From contig NZ_JAAEAH010000032.1 of assembly GCF_010998615.1 (NCBI RefSeq), positions 25,643 through 89,642 of the forward strand: a stretch of 64,000 nucleotides of DNA, given 5' to 3'. This DNA comes from Myxococcus sp. CA023 (GTDB lineage: Bacteria; Myxococcota; Myxococcia; Myxococcales; Myxococcaceae). Shown piece by piece: positions 8,332 to 16,258 of this stretch. Every line of letters begins with the position of its first letter. Position 1 is the first letter of the stretch. The notes under the pieces were generated by a model. It did not search any database and was not told where the DNA came from. It was given only the letters and a program-made list of their open reading frames with translations. The position numbers were made by a program, and so were the translations under genes.

Positions 8332-8607
8332 AGGGATGTGCGAATAGTGCGCTCCGGGCAGTATTTCCCCATCCTGGGCCACCACTCAGAGACGCACAAG
8401 GTGCTGGTGCTGGAGTCCAACGTGGCCTACGGGCTCGACGGCGTCGGCTACCGTGGCCTCGGCAACTTGCGGGACGTCGGCCTCCAGCCGCCTGCGGACT
8501 GGTGGACGCGAAGCGAGGTGTGGACGTGGCGCCGCATCTGCTCGACGTACCCACTCCGGCGGCAGGCTTGGTTGAGGGGCAAGAAGCGCAAGTTGGTGGA
8601 GCTCTAA
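8332..8607 (+). pseudogene. 5'-truncated gene remnant fused to the terminase fragment
   Basis: Rightward frame of about 92 codons ending at TAA 8607, with protein-like text (VLVLESNVAYGLDGVGYRGLG, PPADWWTRSEVWTWRRI). It has no start codon or ribosome site of its own; the frame enters directly from antisense terminase sequence at 8331. It looks like the C-terminal end of a gene cut by the event that joined it to the terminase copy. Family not recognised. Confidence 0.45.
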
Positions 8608-8693
8608 CTACTTTCGGTTGAATCCCGAGGGAGTCCACCGGCTCTTGAGAAATCCCCTCGGGAAGGCTCAGAGGTGACTGGGTGATGTTGGGG

Positions 8694-9200
8694 CTATTTT
8701 TCAAACTCTCCAGCTTCGTGCCAGTCGCTGCCGACTGTATTTACTTCGCATCCGACGAGTCGAAGCCTTTTTGCGAGTGCATGCCGGGTTTGGTGTCTTC
8801 CGTCGAAACGAATAACATGCCTGCCTGCGATATCGCTGAAGGGGCGTAGTATTCCGATTTCGACAAATACAGTGCGGTCAGGACAGCGCCCCATTGCCAT
8901 GCCCGCCTCGAATATTACGTTCGGTCGTGCCTGAGGTGTCAGTGCTTCTTGAGGACCGCCTAATGATGTTTCCCGGAGGCGCGCTTCGTCGTCGCCAGTA
9001 AATAGAGCTATGACTGCCTGCGCTTCTGAAAACGCTGCATCAAGGATCTCTCCGATGTATGGGGCGCCTTGTTTTGTCAGTGCGAGTGCTTGTGTCCACT
9101 CAAGCGGCTTGAGTCCTATGGCTCTCAGGAATGCGAACATCGCTTTTCGTGAACGCTCGTCTCGGCCGTGGATTACGAAAACCTTGCTCGGGTCTGGCAT
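8694..9200 (-). CDS. TIR-like nucleotide-binding protein (PF10137 type), probable defence effector
   Basis: 168 residues from ATG 9200. Motifs in order: KVFVIHGRDERSRKAMFAFLRAIGL near residue 6, EWTQALALTKQGAPYIGEIL, AVIALFTGDDEARLRE, ARPNVIFEAGMAMGR, TVFVEIGILRPFSDIAGRHVIRF and a C-terminal LAKRLRLVGC. This is the pattern of the predicted nucleotide-binding TIR-like family, which is used as an NAD-consuming or signal-sensing effector in several anti-phage systems. Its start overlaps the end of the 150-residue partner gene, so both form one operon. AT-richer than the phage backbone. Whether it acts alone or is triggered by the partner cannot be read from the sequence. Confidence 0.8.
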   Translation of the reverse strand: MPDPSKVFVIHGRDERSRKAMFAFLRAIGLKPLEWTQALALTKQGAPYIGEILDAAFSEAQAVIALFTGDDEARLRETSLGGPQEALTPQARPNVIFEAGMAMGRCPDRTVFVEIGILRPFSDIAGRHVIRFDGRHQTRHALAKRLRLVGCEVNTVGSDWHEAGEFEK

Positions 9201-9625
9201 TTTCGCTCTTTGTGTTTTTGTTGTTGCTTGGGGTCTTGGCGTGTGTGCGGGGTTGTTTTGTTTTTGCTTTTCCGTGTCGGAGGGGGTGTTTTGCTGTATT
9301 TTAGAATTGCGACCGCGTGTTGGAGTTGTCTGTATTTTTCGCCAAAATGTGTCGCCAGGCCATCGATGAGCGTGACGCGTATTTGCTGGTCGGTAACGGG
9401 GATCCATTGCTCGCTGATGCCGGGGTGTATAGCCTCTGCTTTTTTGAGTGCTGCTGCGGAGATTTGCTCGGTCATCAGCATGTCCGAGTAAGCGACTTGG
9501 TGATTGCGGGGTATAAGCTTGTGTTCCTCGTAGAAGGCACTCGCATCCTCCAGGCGACGTGCAAGCTCGCCCATTTGGCTCGCGGCTGCCTCGAGTTCCA
9601 CGAGAACGCTATCCAGGTCGGCCAT
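9173..9625 (-). CDS. Partner protein of the TIR-like effector, helical
   Basis: 150 residues from ATG 9625; no clear ribosome site. The first 110 residues are helical and acidic (LDSVLVELEAAASQMGELARRLEDA, MTEQISAAALKKAEAIHP, GEKYRQLQHAVAIL). The last 40 (from KTPPPTRKSKNK) are low-complexity Lys/Thr/Pro/Gln in DNA that is C/A-rich on this strand. The 3' end overlaps the TIR gene start by 28 bp. No family recognised. Position suggests a sensor or inhibitor for the TIR protein. The basic tail may be only a by-product of a C/A-rich RNA element. Confidence 0.6.
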   Translation of the reverse strand: MADLDSVLVELEAAASQMGELARRLEDASAFYEEHKLIPRNHQVAYSDMLMTEQISAAALKKAEAIHPGISEQWIPVTDQQIRVTLIDGLATHFGEKYRQLQHAVAILKYSKTPPPTRKSKNKTTPHTRQDPKQQQKHKERKCQTRARFS

Positions 9626-9949
9626 ATGGAGAGTCCAAAATCGACAAGTTGCTTTGTGGGATTTTGTCTTTTGTTTGGTTTTTGTGTGTCTGCTAGCGCG
9701 CGGCATGAAATTGGGGCATTGTGGTTCCGCTGTCTGTTGTCCGTGGGCGTGTGGGGGTGTTTGGTGGCTTGCGTGAAAGCTGCTGGTGGTGTTGAGTGGT
9801 TGTCGTGGCGGGCTGTTCTGTGTTTGTTGTTTTCTGGGTTCTTTGGTTGGGTTGTGGGTGGGGGTGAGGCTCGCTTGGTGGTGTTGGGAAGTCAGGGGGA
9901 GTCTGGTTGAGTAGTCGAGTGCGGAACTGAGGCAATGTGATGTGTTTGG
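9626..9949. promoter_or_regulatory. Strand-skewed G/T-rich region, possible Rho-utilisation or leader RNA
   Basis: No convincing gene on either strand. The plus strand is almost pure G and T over long stretches; in 9781-9840 there are 6 C and 1 A in 60 bases. A leftward transcript would therefore be C/A-rich and G-poor, the composition bias of Rho loading sites. It lies just after the terminase stop and before the TIR operon. A weaker patch of the same type lies at about 9205-9310. Confidence 0.45.
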
Positions 9950-11384
9950 TTATCCAATCACCCTCACCCCAATCTCCCCGGTACCTCGTCTCTCCGGCCC
10001 CCGCTCGCGCTGGCAGGCAAGGACGACGGCCCAGAACTTGTCCGCGTGCCCGCGGTTGGTGCGCTCGGCGTCGAAGGACACCTTCCCTGAGGGCAGCACG
10101 CGGCGCTTGATGGAGTGAATCTGCCCGACAAGCTCACGCTGGCGCGGCAGGGTGACGTCGCGGCGCTGGAGGAGAATCTTGAAGTCGGTGGCCCAGCGCT
10201 CCTTGGCCTCGTTGGTGAAGTTCTCCTCCACCACCTGGGGGAAGTCGCGGGCAAGATTCTCCGCGAGATTCATTCCGATGCCGCTGCGGTCGACGCTGAG
10301 GCGCGCCACGGGCAGGACGGAGAGGAGGCGGCGCAGGTGGGCCTCCTGCTCCGCGAAGGGGACGCCCTCGAAGCTACGCAGCATGCGGCAGGTGAAGCGA
10401 CCCTCCACCTCTTCGAAGACGGCCAGCTCCGAGCGGTCTCTCGTGCGGCCCACATCGAAGCCTGCGACCAGGCGCCCCTGGGGCACGGGCACGTCGGAGG
10501 CATCCTGGGCCAAGTGCAATTCGTCGGTGGTGCACGGGAGGATGAGCTCGTAGGGGAGGAAGCTGTAGGACTCGTCGACGTAAAAGGCACTCGAACTCCT
10601 GCTGGAAGTCCTCCTGCGGCAGGGAGTCGAACTGCTCGGTGAGGACGGGGCGCCCGAAGCGAGCGACGCGCTCCTCGGTGGACATGAGAGGGGCCTCCAC
10701 TGCGGCGCGCCTCACATCCAGGCTGAAGAAGCGGCACAGCCACCAGGGCACCAGTTGGCGGGTGTGGTGCGGGTACTTCCGCAGCTCCTGGGTGTCTATC
10801 TCCCAGAAGATGCCTCGCCGGCCGAGCGGGGTGCTGCCCCCTGTAAGTTGCCCATGCGAGCGCAGGATGAGGGCGGTGCTGCCTGTATAGACTTCGCGGT
10901 CGTTGACCAGGTGCGCCAGCTCGTCGAGGTAGACATCGCCGCGCTTGCCGCGCGGAGGCTTGGCGGGAACGGAGATGATGCGCGAGAGGCGCCTGCCTCG
11001 GGAGTTCGACTCGAAGGCCAGCTCCGTCTTGGCATCCGTCACGAGCTTCTTCTGGTAGGCGAGCGGCAGCTCCTCGTACACCTGCCGGGCGATGAGCACC
11101 TTCTCGACGGCGTCCGAGAGGTTGTACGAAACGAAGACCGCCGTGTGGCCGTCGCGCAGGTGGCACCGCGCCAGGGCCTCGAGGGCGAAGAGGAAGGAGA
11201 AGCCCACCTGGCGGCTCTTCGCCACCCACCTGAATCGGGAGCGGTTGCCGAGAAAGGACTGCTGGTACGGCTCCAGCACCACGGGTTCGTTGTCGTACTG
11301 GCACAGCCCGGAAATGAATCCGGACTCGGTGGCCAGCCACTGGGTGAGGTCGTCCTCGGTGCGCTTGACGATGCCGAGCGTCAC
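9950..11384 (-). pseudogene. Phage terminase large subunit, interrupted by a frameshift near 10587
   Basis: Starts at GTG 11384 with AAGGAGG seven bases upstream. The ATPase part has KSRQVGFSF as Walker A-like motif (the Mu-type form without a lysine after G) and VYLDELAHL as Walker B. The nuclease part has acidic clusters in [21 protein letters not shown] and HADKFW. Between QQEFEC and [14 protein letters not shown] the frame shifts by one base at about 10585-10589 (TGCCTTTTAC, where TGCGCCTTTTAC would restore the expected ECAFYVDE). Without it the two halves join into a terminase of about 477 residues. This may be a mutation, an assembly error or a recoding site. The 3' end is duplicated at 6856 and 8199. 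Confidence 0.85.
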
Positions 11385-11395
11385 GCTGTCCTCCT

Positions 11396-11932
11396 TCAGC
11401 CGAGGCCGACGGAAATGGCCGAGGAGCGAGCGGCATCCTCCAGGACGCCGAGCACCTCGGGCTGCCAGAGGAGCTGGTAGGCGGAATGGTCCTGGAGGGT
11501 GTGAGGGACGGCCTCGGCGTAGTCCTGGCCCGCGTCCGTCAGCTCCCACTCCTCGTGCTCGTTGCGCCGATGGAGGCCGCACGCCTCCAGGCGGAGGTTC
11601 ATCTTCCTGGCGGAAAGCCCCACCTTCTGGCCGAGCTGCGTGGCGGTGAGCCGCGCGGGTGGCTCGGCGGCGGCCGACAGCCCCCTGCGATGGGGCTCCA
11701 TCGTCAGCCCCGTGTCCGTGTGGATGGCGTCGAGCGCGCGGGTCGCTGCTAGCTCCGGCGTGAGGCCCGGGATGAACGAAGCGAGCGTCCTGGCCACTTC
11801 CAGGTGGGCCAGCACCAGGTCCTGGAGCGGTGAGACGGGGGCCAGGCGTGGCTGTGGTGACGGAGCACCTGACGCCGTGTGGCTGCCCGTCTTGCGGTGT
11901 GCCTCGAAGTTGAAATGGGCCAGCGGATGCAC
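11396..11932 (-). CDS. Phage HTH protein with antirepressor-type C-terminal domain
   Basis: 178 residues from GTG 11932, with AGAGGAG five bases upstream. Residues about 95-160 ([26 protein letters not shown], then [15 protein letters not shown] and a basic/aromatic end) match the helix-turn-helix domain found at the C-terminus of many phage antirepressor-like and regulatory proteins. The N-terminal half has [22 protein letters not shown], often seen before that domain. The stop lies 12 bp before the terminase start, so the two are likely co-transcribed. It could serve as a terminase partner or as a regulator. Confidence 0.6.
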   Translation of the reverse strand: MHPLAHFNFEAHRKTGSHTASGAPSPQPRLAPVSPLQDLVLAHLEVARTLASFIPGLTPELAATRALDAIHTDTGLTMEPHRRGLSAAAEPPARLTATQLGQKVGLSARKMNLRLEACGLHRRNEHEEWELTDAGQDYAEAVPHTLQDHSAYQLLWQPEVLGVLEDAARSSAISVGLG

Positions 11933-12000
11933 AGCGACTCCTCTTGGGGAAATGCCGAGGCCGCGCGGGGCCCGGCTCAAGAATGCACAGCGTGGTTAAT

Positions 12001-12035
12001 GACTTGTCTTGTGGGGGCGACAGAGCGCGTATGGC
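12001..12035 (+). promoter_or_regulatory. Promoter-like element, class B, copy 1
   Basis: GACTTGTCTT, nine variable bases, ACAGAGCG, three bases, ATGGC. The same layout with identical spacing occurs at 28700-28734. Both copies lie 27-44 nt before the ATG of a rightward gene (integrase here, DUF2924 gene there) that is preceded by CGAAGGAG. Probably a shared promoter or regulatory site for the two recombinase modules. Confidence 0.5.
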
Positions 12036-12061
12036 CGCGTCCTCTTCACGAAGGAGTCGCC

Positions 12062-12676
12062 ATGTCTGCCTATGCCGCTGTCGCCCGCCCACCGCGTACC
12101 CTCACGGAGAAGGAGGTGAACCTCCTTCTGCGCGCCACGGGGCAACACCGGGATGGATTCCGAGACCACTGCTTGTACAGCCTCGCGCTGGCCTCGGGCC
12201 TGCGTGAGCACGAGCTGGTCGCTCTCAACATCGGCGACATCTTCAACGAGCGTGGACGCGCACGCCGGCACGTGACGCTGACCGTCTTCAAGGGCAGCCG
12301 CCGGCACCCGGGCCCCCAGGAAATCGTCCTGTCGGACACGGTGCGCGCGAAGCTGGAGAAGCTGCTGCGCCTGAAGCGCTCGCAGGGGCACGACGTGGGG
12401 CCCCTGGCGCCGCTCTTCCTGAGCCGCAAGGGCCTGCGCCTGTCCACGCGGCAGGTGCGCCACGGCTTCGCGGTGTGGCAGGAGCGCGCGGGGCTGGAGC
12501 GGCACCTGAACTTCCACGCCGTGCGCCACACCGCGTGCACCGGGGTGTACCGGAGGACGAAGGACATCCGTCTCACCCAGCGCTTCGCGCGCCAGCTCAG
12601 CATCAACTCCACCGTCATCTACACGCACCCCTCGGACGACGAGCTGGTGAGCGTGACGCAAGAGTTGCCCTGCTGA
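12062..12676 (+). CDS. Tyrosine recombinase/integrase, catalytic domain only
   Basis: 204 residues from ATG 12062 with GAAGGAG seven bases upstream. Catalytic residues visible: Arg in [13 protein letters not shown] (near residue 47), HAVRHT near residue 160 (H-x-x-R) and the nucleophile Tyr in STVIYTHPS near residue 190. The helical SAM-like N-terminal domain is almost absent: only about 15 residues precede [11 protein letters not shown]. Typical integrases are 300-400 residues, so this is a minimal or truncated form, comparable to integron-like or Xer-like short recombinases. It is rightward, against the terminase block, and preceded by the class B element. It could catalyse excision of the element or cargo. 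Confidence 0.85.
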   Translation: MSAYAAVARPPRTLTEKEVNLLLRATGQHRDGFRDHCLYSLALASGLREHELVALNIGDIFNERGRARRHVTLTVFKGSRRHPGPQEIVLSDTVRAKLEKLLRLKRSQGHDVGPLAPLFLSRKGLRLSTRQVRHGFAVWQERAGLERHLNFHAVRHTACTGVYRRTKDIRLTQRFARQLSINSTVIYTHPSDDELVSVTQELPC

Positions 12677-12797
12677 TGGGGCACGCCGCCTCCGCGCTGA
12701 GCGCCCGCGAGAGCCCCTGGTTGGGCCGTGGTGCCGCGCGGAGGCGGTGAGGGGTGGTCGTGCGCGGGGCGCGCGCGGACTGCCCCAGGCGCAGCCG

Positions 12798-12832
12798 GCG
12801 AAAGTGAACAGCGCGAGGCGTTCACTTACCGG
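12798..12832. repeat. Paired box GCGAAAGTGAAC / GCGTTCACTTACCGG, left copy
   Basis: GCGAAAGTGAAC at 12798-12809 faces GCGTTCACTTACCGG at 12818-12832, an inverted arrangement with an 8-bp gap. A further GTTCACTTT lies at about 12858. The same two words recur at 13656-13707. Confidence 0.6.
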
Positions 12833-13290
12833 GTGCAAATGAACAGGGGAGGGGTGTTCACTTTTTCGGGGGTGACTCTCTCGAAAAGGGCCCCAGGTAC
12901 ACGCCCCGGAGGCGAGGCACCCACGAAAAATCGCACCACCCCCCACCCTGGCGTCAGGGGTAGGCGGGGTAGGCGTGCTGGCGTCATCGGTAGGCATGGT
13001 TGCGCCCGGCCGGGGCAGGCGGTGAAGGTGACTGGGGAGGAGCTGGGCCGCGTGATGGGCGGCAGGTGGCGCCAACCTGCGGAAAGCGGCCATTGGCCTC
13101 GGTGCTTTGGCCCGTCAGGAGGCGTCGTAAGTGCGCGAAACAGCGTGGGGGCCGTGACGCCGAATGGCCGCTTCCAACCGTTTTCGGCCATTCGGCTCGG
13201 CCCTGGTAACGGCACGCGTGCCCAGGTGCGCGCGGGGCGGAGGGCCGGGGCTTCGAGGGCAGCTCGGGGGCTCGTGGGGCTCACGAGGAG

Positions 13291-13325
13291 GACAAAGGCC
13301 GGCGGCCCGAAGCGCTGGGGGACAC
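13291..13325 (-). promoter_or_regulatory. Recurrent TGTCCC/GCCTTTG element, divergent copy 3
   Basis: Minus strand GTGTCCCCC, then GCCTTTGTC; about 2 nt longer than the other copies. No obvious leftward gene starts nearby, so it may be a leftover of a lost gene or an operator. Confidence 0.4.
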
Positions 13326-13655
13326 GCGCGCACGAAAGGGGCGCCACGCGGCGACAGGCGCGGCGCGCGGGGCTAACCGGGGGCGCGCGCCAGGTGGGCC
13401 ACGTGGCGGCCAGCGGGGCTTCGGCGGGGAACGGGCAAACGGGCCGGGAAGTGAACGGCGCGCTGGCGTCCGGTCCGCTGGACGGAGTGTGCTTCCGGGC
13501 CCGAATTATGGCCCGGAGCGATACCGCGGCGCTCGAGCACCTGGTGGCTGTCCGCCCTAACCTCGCGAAACTACGGGGGCTGTGGCGCCAGGCGTGTGCA
13601 TCCGCGCGCCAGGCAGGAGCTCCACGGGGAAAGTGACCAGGCCTGGCCAGACGCG

Positions 13656-13707
13656 GCGAAAGTGAACGGCGAAACTGAACGCGAAAGTGTCCGCGTTCAC
13701 TTACCGG
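13656..13707. repeat. Paired box GCGAAAGTGAAC / GCGTTCACTTACCGG, right copy
   Basis: Same words as at 12798-12832, here 25 bp apart with additional variants (CGAAACTGAAC, GCGAAAGTGTCC) in between. The right word abuts the decayed small-terminase-like fragment. Confidence 0.6.
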
Positions 13708-13935
13708 AGGGCTGTCTCAAGCGGGGGCGGCAGGGGCGTGACGTCCGTGGGACGAGCCACGAGGCCGTTGTCCTTGGGGCTTCCCGGGGAGGTTCACATC
13801 GCCGAAGACGAGGGCGGCCCGTCTTGTGCTTCGGAGGTGGTGGAGGCGGTAGCGCTTCGTGCGGCACCTGCGTCTAGGAAGGTAGCTGGCCCGCGAGGAT
13901 GCGATTGCGGCGGCCGAGCTATCCCATCCGCTTGG
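13704..13935 (-). pseudogene. Decayed, internally deleted copy of the small-terminase-like gene 3' part
   Basis: 13704-13765 matches 15272-15345 (C-terminal end and stop region of the gene at 15288-16250), and 13790-13930 matches about 15856-16035 with gaps. The middle is deleted and the frame destroyed. With the intact gene it brackets the SCPU cargo (14484-15017), the same arrangement as for the terminase. Confidence 0.8.
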
Positions 13936-14483
13936 CCACTCCGGAGAACGTGTCGTCGGGAAAGGGCGTTTGCTGCAACCAAGACGATTCCCTGGGGCAT
14001 GGAGGAGTTCCTCGAAGACCGCCGCTGCGTGGCGAAGGTGGACAGAGCGCGCGCCGTGCTCATCCGTCTGTCCCGCAACAGGGAGCCAGCTCGGCGGCTC
14101 GCTTCCATCGGGCGGGGGCATACGGGTGTCATCGGCTGGACGCCACCGCGCATGGACTCGCGGGATACCCACAGTGGGCATTCTTCTCCCTCGCCAAGGA
14201 AGTGGAGGTTTCCTGGCTGGGCAGGCACCGCCCCTGGAATCCGCGTGCCAACGGATTTGCGTTGCCTCCTGCGCTTGTTCGTCCCTCCCTTTGAGTGCAT
14301 GTGTATGTTTGCCTGTAAAAATAGTTAGTGTTTCGCTTTCCTCTATTGTCTGGAGACGCATGGCAGGCATGTGTGCGACATGCGCCGAAGGGAGGGGCGC
14401 GTAGGACTGCTTGAGGGCTGGCGGGCTCGTTACAATGCGCCTCCTCCGCCGGAATCTACCGGCCGCCCGATTGAGCATCGTCA
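13936..14483. other. Non-coding stretch before the SCPU gene
   Basis: No convincing gene. Frames on both strands lack ribosome sites and protein-like sequence. A short A/T-richer patch at about 14305-14345 could carry the promoter of the SCPU gene. Confidence 0.4.
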
Positions 14484-15017
14484 ATGAACGCAATCAAGAC
14501 CGCCGTCGCCGCTGTCACCGCCGCCGCGTCCCTCGTCGCCTTCCCGCCCGCCGAGGCCGCCACCGCCACCGCCAACCTGAACGTCACTGCCAACGTCGGA
14601 GGCGCCTGCCGCATCGGCTCCGGCGGCGGCACGCTGAACTTCGGCACGTACGACCCCACCATCGTCAACTCCGCGCTGGGCATCGACCTGTTCGGCACGG
14701 GCTCGCTGAGCGTGCAGTGCACCCTGCTCCGCACCGCGGTCATCACCCTGGGCCAGGGTGTGTACCCGGCCGCGGGCTCGACTGACGCGGCGCCGCTGCG
14801 CCGGATGCGCAACACGGCCTCGGCGGACTACCTCGCGTACAGCCTGTACATGGACGTCACCCGGCTCATCGCGTCGGGCAACACCGCCGGTACGGGCCTC
14901 CCGTTCCTCGGCACGGGCCTGCCCGTCCCCGTGCTCGTGTATGGCACGGTTCCGCGCGGCCAGAACGTCCCCTCTGGCACCTACAACGACACCGTGGTTG
15001 CCACCATCACGTTCTGA
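14484..15017 (+). CDS. Secreted spore coat U (SCPU) domain protein
   Basis: 177 residues from ATG 14484. A Sec signal peptide (MNAIKTAVAAVTAAASLVAF, cleavage probably after AEA) is followed by the SCPU pattern: ATANLNVTANVGGACRIG, LNFGTYDP, LSVQCT, and the closing GTYNDTVVATITF, with a conserved Cys pair. The family includes Myxococcus protein U and Csu-type pilins of chaperone-usher systems. No usher or chaperone gene accompanies it, only a possible fragment downstream. It sits between an intact and a decayed 3' end of the small-terminase-like gene. Confidence 0.88.
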   Translation: MNAIKTAVAAVTAAASLVAFPPAEAATATANLNVTANVGGACRIGSGGGTLNFGTYDPTIVNSALGIDLFGTGSLSVQCTLLRTAVITLGQGVYPAAGSTDAAPLRRMRNTASADYLAYSLYMDVTRLIASGNTAGTGLPFLGTGLPVPVLVYGTVPRGQNVPSGTYNDTVVATITF

Positions 15018-15287
15018 TTTGGAGGGCGATAGAGCATTCGTAACCATCTTCTGTTCTGGACTGGCGGTCTGACGGCAACGGCCGCCCTGGAATGGGCCGT
15101 CATCGCGAGCGCCCCCGAGCTCGATGCCAGTCTGGTCCGGCTTGAGCTTGATTCCGGCGCCTGTGGAGTGGTGATGAGCCCGGGGAGTCCCGCCCCACTC
15201 GGGTGGACAGCTTCTCGGCTCCACAGGACACCGAACTCCTCCAGGCAGGCGGTACGCGCCGTCGTCGGTGAGTCCCGGAGGGGTGTC
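15018..15287 (+). other. Spacer, possible remnant of a pilus chaperone gene
   Basis: A rightward frame from about 15035 reads NHLLFWTGGLTATAALEWAV, then ASLVRLELDSGACGVV. This resembles a signal segment plus the start of a periplasmic chaperone, which would suit an SCPU operon, but there is no ATG and the frame soon loses similarity. Offered as a possibility only. Confidence 0.25.
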
Positions 15288-16250
15288 TCAATCGGGGGCG
15301 GCGGGGGACATGGCGTCCTCGGAAGGAGCCACGAGGCCGTCGCCCCTCAAGTCCTCCGGTGAAGCAGTGTCGATGTCTTCGTCGTCGCTTGCCGTCACCT
15401 CCGCGTCCACTTCGCCGCGCTCGGCGGGCGTCGTCTCGCGCGCAGCACGCAGGGCGTGGGCGTGCCGGGCTTGGAGGCCCTCCAGTGAGAAGCTGGCGTG
15501 CAGCTCCTGGCGGGAGTCGGCGCCGCCCATGACGAACTCCTTGAGCCTCACCATGGTGTTGAAGTCGGTGGGGTTGTCGACGCGCACTCGGCCCTCGGAC
15601 AGCGCTTCCTCGAAGCCGAGGAGGTAGCCGTCAATCATCTTCAGGGCGTCGTCCTTGGAGACGGCGATGGCGTTGGCGCGCATTTCAATCAGCTTCTGGT
15701 CCGCCTTGGTGGCGATGCGCGTCTTGGCCTCCTCGCGGCGGCGCAGGCAGTTGTGCTCCTTGGCGTAGTTCGCGACGAGGGAGGTCGCGACGCCGAAGCG
15801 CTCCGCCAGCTCGCGGTACGAGGCGTAGCTCGTCATGGTGGAGCCATCGGGCAGCGTCTTCACGTCGCCGAAGACGAGGGCGCGGTCCAACTCCTGGCGC
15901 GGGAGCGCGGGCTCCTCGGACTTGCGGGGGCGACCCGTCTTGCGCTTCGGAGGTGGGGGAGGTGGTGCTTTTGCCGGCGCGGGCGTCTCGTCCGGCTGCT
16001 GGCCCGCGAGGAGGCGCTTGCGGCGGCCGAGGCAGTCGTGCTGCTGGGCGTACCGGGCGACGGCGCTGTGGGCGACACCGAAGCGCTCGGCCAGCTCGCG
16101 CAATGAGGGGAAGCGCCGCTTCACACGGCCCCGCGTGGTGGGCACCTCCTCGCCTTCCACGAGGAGCCTGTCCACCTCGTCATGAGGCAGCCGAGGGCCT
16201 TCGGCCTTGGTGGGGCGCCCCAGCTTCTTGAGGGGCTTCTTCTGGGCCAT
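15288..16250 (-). CDS. Phage protein with two HTH repeats, terminase-small-subunit-like
   Basis: 320 residues from ATG 16250 with GAGGGAAGG upstream. Two internal repeats of about 110 residues each start with GRPTK/GRPRK and contain [19 protein letters not shown] (near residue 50) and [20 protein letters not shown] (near 145), both helix-turn-helix. A Pro-rich linker ([14 protein letters not shown]) joins them. The C-terminal third is helical ([33 protein letters not shown]), as in oligomerising small terminases. It ends an operon of DNA enzymes, so packaging-site or replication-site recognition are both possible. A decayed piece of this gene lies at 13704-13935. Confidence 0.6.
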   Translation of the reverse strand: MAQKKPLKKLGRPTKAEGPRLPHDEVDRLLVEGEEVPTTRGRVKRRFPSLRELAERFGVAHSAVARYAQQHDCLGRRKRLLAGQQPDETPAPAKAPPPPPPKRKTGRPRKSEEPALPRQELDRALVFGDVKTLPDGSTMTSYASYRELAERFGVATSLVANYAKEHNCLRRREEAKTRIATKADQKLIEMRANAIAVSKDDALKMIDGYLLGFEEALSEGRVRVDNPTDFNTMVRLKEFVMGGADSRQELHASFSLEGLQARHAHALRAARETTPAERGEVDAEVTASDDEDIDTASPEDLRGDGLVAPSEDAMSPAAPD

Positions 16251-16258
16251 GCCTTCCC

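Larger units (their letters stand above)
12677..13703. other. Gene-poor stretch with inverted GTTCACTT/AAGTGAAC boxes
   Basis: Open frames exist on both strands but none has protein-like text, a ribosome site or the expected codon pattern. The stretch contains paired AAGTGAAC/GTTCACTT boxes at both ends and a variant of the recurrent TGTCCC element at 13291-13325. Confidence 0.5.

Noticed and set aside
9317..9910. Rightward frame with hydrophobic segments that look like membrane helices
   Set aside because: The hydrophobicity follows from the G/T-only composition of the strand; it overlaps the TIR partner gene and has no ribosome site.
12728..13636. Rightward frame of about 300 codons
   Set aside because: No ribosome site, Arg/Gly-rich text and repeated boxes inside; treated as non-coding.
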